Of a stretch of 9,330 nucleotides of DNA, positions 6,661 to 9,330 are shown piece after piece; the stretch's first letter is position 1, and the number at the start of each line of letters is the position of its first letter. The notes beneath the pieces are model-generated. The model saw only the letters and a program-made list of their open reading frames with translations. It ran no database searches and was not told where the DNA came from. Position numbers and translations under genes: made by a program. The stretch comes from Methanimicrococcus sp. (GTDB lineage: Archaea; Halobacteriota; Methanosarcinia; Methanosarcinales; Methanosarcinaceae), in contig WRNK01000034.1 in assembly GCA_009776675.1 (NCBI GenBank), positions 1-9,330 on the forward strand, in the 5' to 3' direction.

Positions 6661-6762
6661 CTTGTTTTCGCTTTTTTCTTGTTTTCGCTTTTTTCTTGTT
6701 TTCGCTTTTTTCTTGTTTTCGCTTTTTTCTTGTTTTCGCTTTTTTCTTGTTTTCATGTTTTT
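6661..6762. repeat. 17-bp tandem repeat, five perfect copies plus one degenerate, between aksF and aksD
   Basis: The unit CTTGTTTTCGCTTTTTT is repeated without error at 6661, 6678, 6695, 6712 and 6729. A sixth copy from 6746 keeps CTTGTTTTC and then diverges. On the transcribed minus strand each unit reads AAAAAAGCGAAAACAAG, so the message would carry about 90 bases of A-rich, probably unfolded leader. Perfect identity means recent expansion or active upkeep. The unit is not a multiple of three and lies outside any reading frame that I would call a gene. Confidence 0.95.
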
Positions 6763-6776
6763 GTTTTTCGTTTTTT

Positions 6777-7811
6777 TCACAAAATGGCGGCGTCATAAGA
6801 CTTTATTTGATCCAATATGAATAAGCCGACTTCTGTTGTTGAAAATGTGCCGCCCAAATCGGGGGTGATTTTTTTTTCTTCGATTGCCGATTCTACTGCC
6901 TTTTCAATCAAAGCGGCTTCTTTTTTGTATCCGGCCCATTCAAACATCATTTTTAAACTCAAAATGGCTGCGATTGGATTTGCAATTCCTTTTCCGGCAA
7001 TATCGGGGGCGCTGCCGTGAACAGGCTCAAAGAGGGCATATTTCTCGCCGATATTTGCACTGGGAGCAAGACCGATGCTGCCAAGCAAGACGGCGCCCAA
7101 ATCGCTTAAAATGTCACCAAACAAGTTTGTTGTCACCACAACATCATATTTTTGAGGCGACATGATGAGATCGTATGCGAAAAAGTCCACCAGCTTATCC
7201 GACGGCTCGACACAACGGTCTAAAGCGATCTGTCGGCATGTTTCTAAAAACAATTTGTCTGACTTTAAAACATTGGACTTGTGAACGATGGTCAATTTAT
7301 TTTTTCGGGAAGATGCCGCAGCGGATGCAAATTCGGCGATTTTTTGAGAGGCTGTTTTTGTGATGACACGCGTTGTCGTTGACCTCTCTTCTCCGATTTC
7401 TTCCAAACCGGAATACAATCCTTCCGTATTTTCCCGAACAATGATGAGGTCAACGTCTTCTTCTTTGCGATCTTGGATTTGGCATAATTTGTAAATCCCC
7501 CGAATCGGGCGAATCGGGCGGACATTTGCATAAAGGTCTAATTCCTTTCGAATTCGTAAAAGAACACTTTTGTAAGACGGATCAGAAACGGTTGTAATCG
7601 CCCCAAACAAAATCGCGTTGCACGATTTCAAAACAGCAATATCCTCATCGGTCATGGATTCTTTGGATTGTTCCCATTTCTTAAAACCGACATCTACCGG
7701 AACTTTTTCAATCATTAAGTTTCTTGTTTCATTGAAATAATCCAAAATTGAAACCGATACGGGGATGACTTCTTTGCCGATGCCGTCTCCTTCAACGATT
7801 GCGACTCTCAT
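6777..7811 (-). CDS. aksF: Homoisocitrate dehydrogenase (2-oxosuberate/coenzyme B pathway)
   Basis: This 344-residue protein is a beta-decarboxylating dehydrogenase of the isocitrate/3-isopropylmalate family. It would oxidise and decarboxylate homoisocitrate and its longer homologues, adding one methylene per cycle on the way to 2-oxosuberate. Motifs are EGDGIGKEV (7-15), the substrate arginines in LLRIRKELDLYANVRP (Arg86/Arg88 and Arg98), Arg126 and Tyr133 in VRENTEGLYSG, Lys178 (HKSNVLK), metal-site Asp233 and Asp237 (FGDILSD), and HGSAPDIAGKGIANP (265-279). Asp270-Ile271 in that loop is the pair usually tied to NAD+ rather than NADP+. Start ATG 7811 has GAGGA six bases upstream. It lies 54 bases after aksE on the same strand. 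LeuB (leucine synthesis) is the main alternative; the YLRT loop of the neighbouring AksE tips the call. Confidence 0.8.
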   Translation of the reverse strand: MRVAIVEGDGIGKEVIPVSVSILDYFNETRNLMIEKVPVDVGFKKWEQSKESMTDEDIAVLKSCNAILFGAITTVSDPSYKSVLLRIRKELDLYANVRPIRPIRGIYKLCQIQDRKEEDVDLIIVRENTEGLYSGLEEIGEERSTTTRVITKTASQKIAEFASAAASSRKNKLTIVHKSNVLKSDKLFLETCRQIALDRCVEPSDKLVDFFAYDLIMSPQKYDVVVTTNLFGDILSDLGAVLLGSIGLAPSANIGEKYALFEPVHGSAPDIAGKGIANPIAAILSLKMMFEWAGYKKEAALIEKAVESAIEEKKITPDLGGTFSTTEVGLFILDQIKSYDAAIL

Positions 7812-7865
7812 GAAAAATCCTCAAATAAAAAAATAAGAAAATTATCCAAATTCTCTAAACAATCC

Positions 7866-8369
7866 TCATTTTTCCTGCTTTTTTCGATGGGCGACAAGCC
7901 CGCCGTCGTTTAAGATTTCAAGCAAAAAGTCGGGCAATTTTTTGGTCGGGTAATCTTTTGATTGAGACGGATTGCCTTTTTGGAAAACCCGAATACAGCT
8001 GCTCTCCAAATCCACTTCAATCACGTCGCCGTCTTCTGCCTCAACGTCCGCTTCAATAATTAAAAGACCGACATTGATTGCGTTTCTAAAAAAAATGCGG
8101 GCAAAATATTTGGCAATGACACAAGAAACACCTGCATATTTTAATGCAAGGGGCGCCTGCTCGCGGGATGACCCGCAGCCGAAATTATCACCGGCAACAA
8201 CGATATCTCCTTTTTGAACTTTTTTTGAAAAAGCCGGATCCAAACCTTCCATCGCATGATCCGCAAACACTTGCATATCAGTCGTTCTCAGATATTTCCC
8301 CGGAATAATCACATCGGTGTCAACGTTGTTTCCAAATTTCCAAACATTTCCTTGAAACTTCTTTTCCAT
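7866..8369 (-). CDS. aksE: Homoaconitase small subunit (2-oxosuberate/coenzyme B pathway)
   Basis: This 167-residue protein is the swivel-domain subunit that pairs with AksD and sets substrate choice. Visible marks are [18 protein letters not shown] near 14-31, GCGSSRE at 64-70, and [14 protein letters not shown] around 90-103. The loop at 26-29 reads YLRT. In methanogens this loop is YLRT in homoaconitase (hacB) and YLVY in isopropylmalate isomerase, so this subunit should accept the charged tail of cis-homoaconitate. It is the first gene of the run aksE-aksF-aksD-aldehyde dehydrogenase. It has no clear ribosome binding site, and a TATA-like element about 27 bases before ATG 8369 suggests a leaderless message. 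Stop is TGA. Length is normal for the family. Confidence 0.87.
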   Translation of the reverse strand: MEKKFQGNVWKFGNNVDTDVIIPGKYLRTTDMQVFADHAMEGLDPAFSKKVQKGDIVVAGDNFGCGSSREQAPLALKYAGVSCVIAKYFARIFFRNAINVGLLIIEADVEAEDGDVIEVDLESSCIRVFQKGNPSQSKDYPTKKLPDFLLEILNDGGLVAHRKKQEK

Positions 8370-8391
8370 GAAAGCACAAAAATACGATGTT

Positions 8392-8409
8392 GTTTAAAAA
8401 TATTTCCTA
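8392..8409 (-). promoter_or_regulatory. Probable promoter of the aks operon
   Basis: The minus strand reads AGGAAATATTTTTAAACA, which looks like a purine-rich BRE followed by a TATA box centred near 8397. That is about 27 bases before ATG 8369. With no ribosome binding site ahead of aksE, a leaderless start is likely. Confidence 0.45.
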
Positions 8410-8461
8410 AAGAAGAAAAAGAAAAAAGGAAAAAGAAAGGGAAAAATAAAAATAGGAGAAT
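8400..8461 (-). terminator. Pyrimidine (U-rich) tract after the membrane protein gene
   Basis: On the minus strand the DNA after the stop at 8495 becomes almost pure T and C, with several runs of five or six T between 8404 and 8456. Archaeal RNA polymerase often terminates on such U-rich tracts without a hairpin. It would separate the membrane protein gene from the aks operon that follows. Confidence 0.45.
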
Positions 8462-8494
8462 AAAAGGGTTGAGATCGAAATTTTATTGTTTTGT

Positions 8495-9330
8495 TCATTT
8501 TTCTTTAGCATAAAGCGGCTTTTCTGTTAAAACCATATAATAGCGCATGATCCAAACGACGGAAAAAGTTGCAAGAATCGTACTGAAAATTATATTTAAT
8601 AATGAACTGACGATCAGCCCCAGCCCGGGAATAAATCCAAAAAGACCTGCGATTAGACCGGCGGCTGCCGAAAAAATAAATGATATGAGGAAACAGATAA
8701 AAATAAACAGAAGCATATGAAATGGTTTTACTTTCAGCAGGGAAACGGATTTTTTGTAGCTTCCAATAACGGAAAGATCATCAGCAACGATGTTGTAGCC
8801 GACAAAGAAGAAAAGCACTGACACAATCACTCTGTAAACGAGGATTAAAACCAAACCGACCGGAATTGAGATGAGCAAAACGGTTATGGCAAAAGGCGAG
8901 GTAACAAAGGGCGAGAGCATGTTTTCAAGAGAAATCATAAGGTTCGGGATATCGTAGCTGATAAGGTTATAAAAAATGGCACTGAGATTATGAAAAACGT
9001 TGTATTTAAAAAGAATATAAACCGCCGGAACCAAAAAAATTAATGCAGCGCCCTCGATTATAAGCATGATAATGTTTGCCGTAAGAATGCGTCTGAAAAA
9101 CCGTTTGCCATAAAGCCAAAAATGATTCGAGCCGGTTTTGCCTGTTGCAGTTGCCTCTTTTGCCATACCGAAGTGTCCGGCATCAATGTATGCAGAAACA
9201 AAAATGAAAAGCAGAATAAAGCAAAGATAGGCGAGAATGGCAATCCAATTGTTCACCATGATTACAAAAACGGCACCAAAAACAAGAGGAAGGGTGACAA
9301 ATAAGCGAAGGGTTTTTACGGCAATTGCAG
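8495..9330 (-). CDS. Multi-pass membrane protein of unknown function, N-terminus beyond window edge
   Basis: I do not recognise a named family with confidence. An internal ATG lies at 9259, but the frame stays open for 23 more codons to the right edge. Those codons encode VKTLRLFVTLPLVFGAVFVI, which looks like a genuine first helix, so the real start lies outside and at least 277 residues belong to the protein. About six to seven membrane segments are visible: the edge helix, one around WIAILAYLCFILLFIFVSAYI, one around IIMLIIEGAALIFLVPAVYI, one or two in ITVLLISIPVGLVLILVYRV and what follows, one in MLLFIFICFLISFIFSA, and one in the C-terminal LLNIIFSTILATFSVVWIM. A soluble loop carries AKEATATGKTGSNHFWLYGKR. 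The last residues are charged (EKPLYAKEK). Stop is TGA. It resembles uncharacterised archaeal membrane proteins with a GMAKEA-TGKT-type loop; its role is unknown. Confidence 0.7.
   Translation of the reverse strand, partial: AIAVKTLRLFVTLPLVFGAVFVIMVNNWIAILAYLCFILLFIFVSAYIDAGHFGMAKEATATGKTGSNHFWLYGKRFFRRILTANIIMLIIEGAALIFLVPAVYILFKYNVFHNLSAIFYNLISYDIPNLMISLENMLSPFVTSPFAITVLLISIPVGLVLILVYRVIVSVLFFFVGYNIVADDLSVIGSYKKSVSLLKVKPFHMLLFIFICFLISFIFSAAAGLIAGLFGFIPGLGLIVSSLLNIIFSTILATFSVVWIMRYYMVLTEKPLYAKEK

Noticed and set aside
6661..6762. CRISPR array
   Set aside because: The 17-bp units are directly adjacent with no spacers and no palindromic part.
6661..6762. U-rich terminator after aksF
   Set aside because: The T-rich strand is the plus strand; the aks transcript would be A-rich here, so it cannot act as a U-tract terminator for that operon.
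5336..8369. Leucine biosynthesis leuC/leuD/leuB
   Set aside because: Not excluded outright, but the small subunit has YLRT rather than YLVY in its specificity loop, and no leuA is visible.
1..9330. tRNA, rRNA, insertion sequence or attachment site
   Set aside because: No cloverleaf, rRNA-like segment, transposase frame or terminal inverted repeats were seen on either strand.

Overview
The window looks like chromosome of a methanogenic archaeon, most likely of the Methanosarcinales, possibly a gut-associated lineage such as Methanimicrococcus. This rests on inference. The pointers are a homoaconitase/homoisocitrate dehydrogenase operon of the coenzyme B (2-oxosuberate) type, archaeal lipoproteins with Thr/Asn-rich sequon linkers, TATA-like boxes about 25 bases before several starts, GGTGA-type ribosome binding sites, AT-rich intergenic DNA, and an in-frame TAG that fits a pyrrolysine-using host.

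Left part (1-1735, minus strand): the 5' part of a secreted Gly-rich repeat, adhesin-like protein runs off the left edge. Upstream of it is a lipoprotein of the DNase I branch of the endonuclease/exonuclease/phosphatase fold, with all the main catalytic residues. A 768-base AT-rich gap follows (1736-2503). It holds promoter-like elements, a dyad, and a weak, interrupted open stretch that I cannot assign.

Middle (2504-3775, plus strand): a PstS-like phosphate-binding lipoprotein. Its frame reaches TAG at 3587-3589 and then continues in the same frame for 61 protein-like codons to TGA at 3773-3775. A perfect 9-bp stem-loop starts six bases after the TAG, and a second GC-rich hairpin, a likely terminator, sits on the TGA. 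This is the strongest candidate for something undescribed: a pyrrolysine or readthrough codon in a non-methyltransferase gene. A recent nonsense mutation is the alternative.

Right part (3833-8369, minus strand): a probable four-gene operon read as homoaconitase small subunit (aksE), homoisocitrate dehydrogenase (aksF), homoaconitase large subunit (aksD, TTG start), and an NAD(P)-dependent aldehyde dehydrogenase. The first three would carry out the repeated isomerisation and oxidative decarboxylation steps that lengthen 2-oxoglutarate to 2-oxosuberate. The small subunit has the YLRT loop of methanogen homoaconitase rather than the YLVY loop of isopropylmalate isomerase. The aldehyde dehydrogenase may act on a semialdehyde from this pathway, but that is a guess. 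A 17-bp tandem repeat (five perfect copies) lies in the aksF-aksD gap.

Right edge (8495-9330, minus strand): a multi-pass membrane protein of unknown function whose frame stays open through the edge, so its N-terminus is missing from the window.
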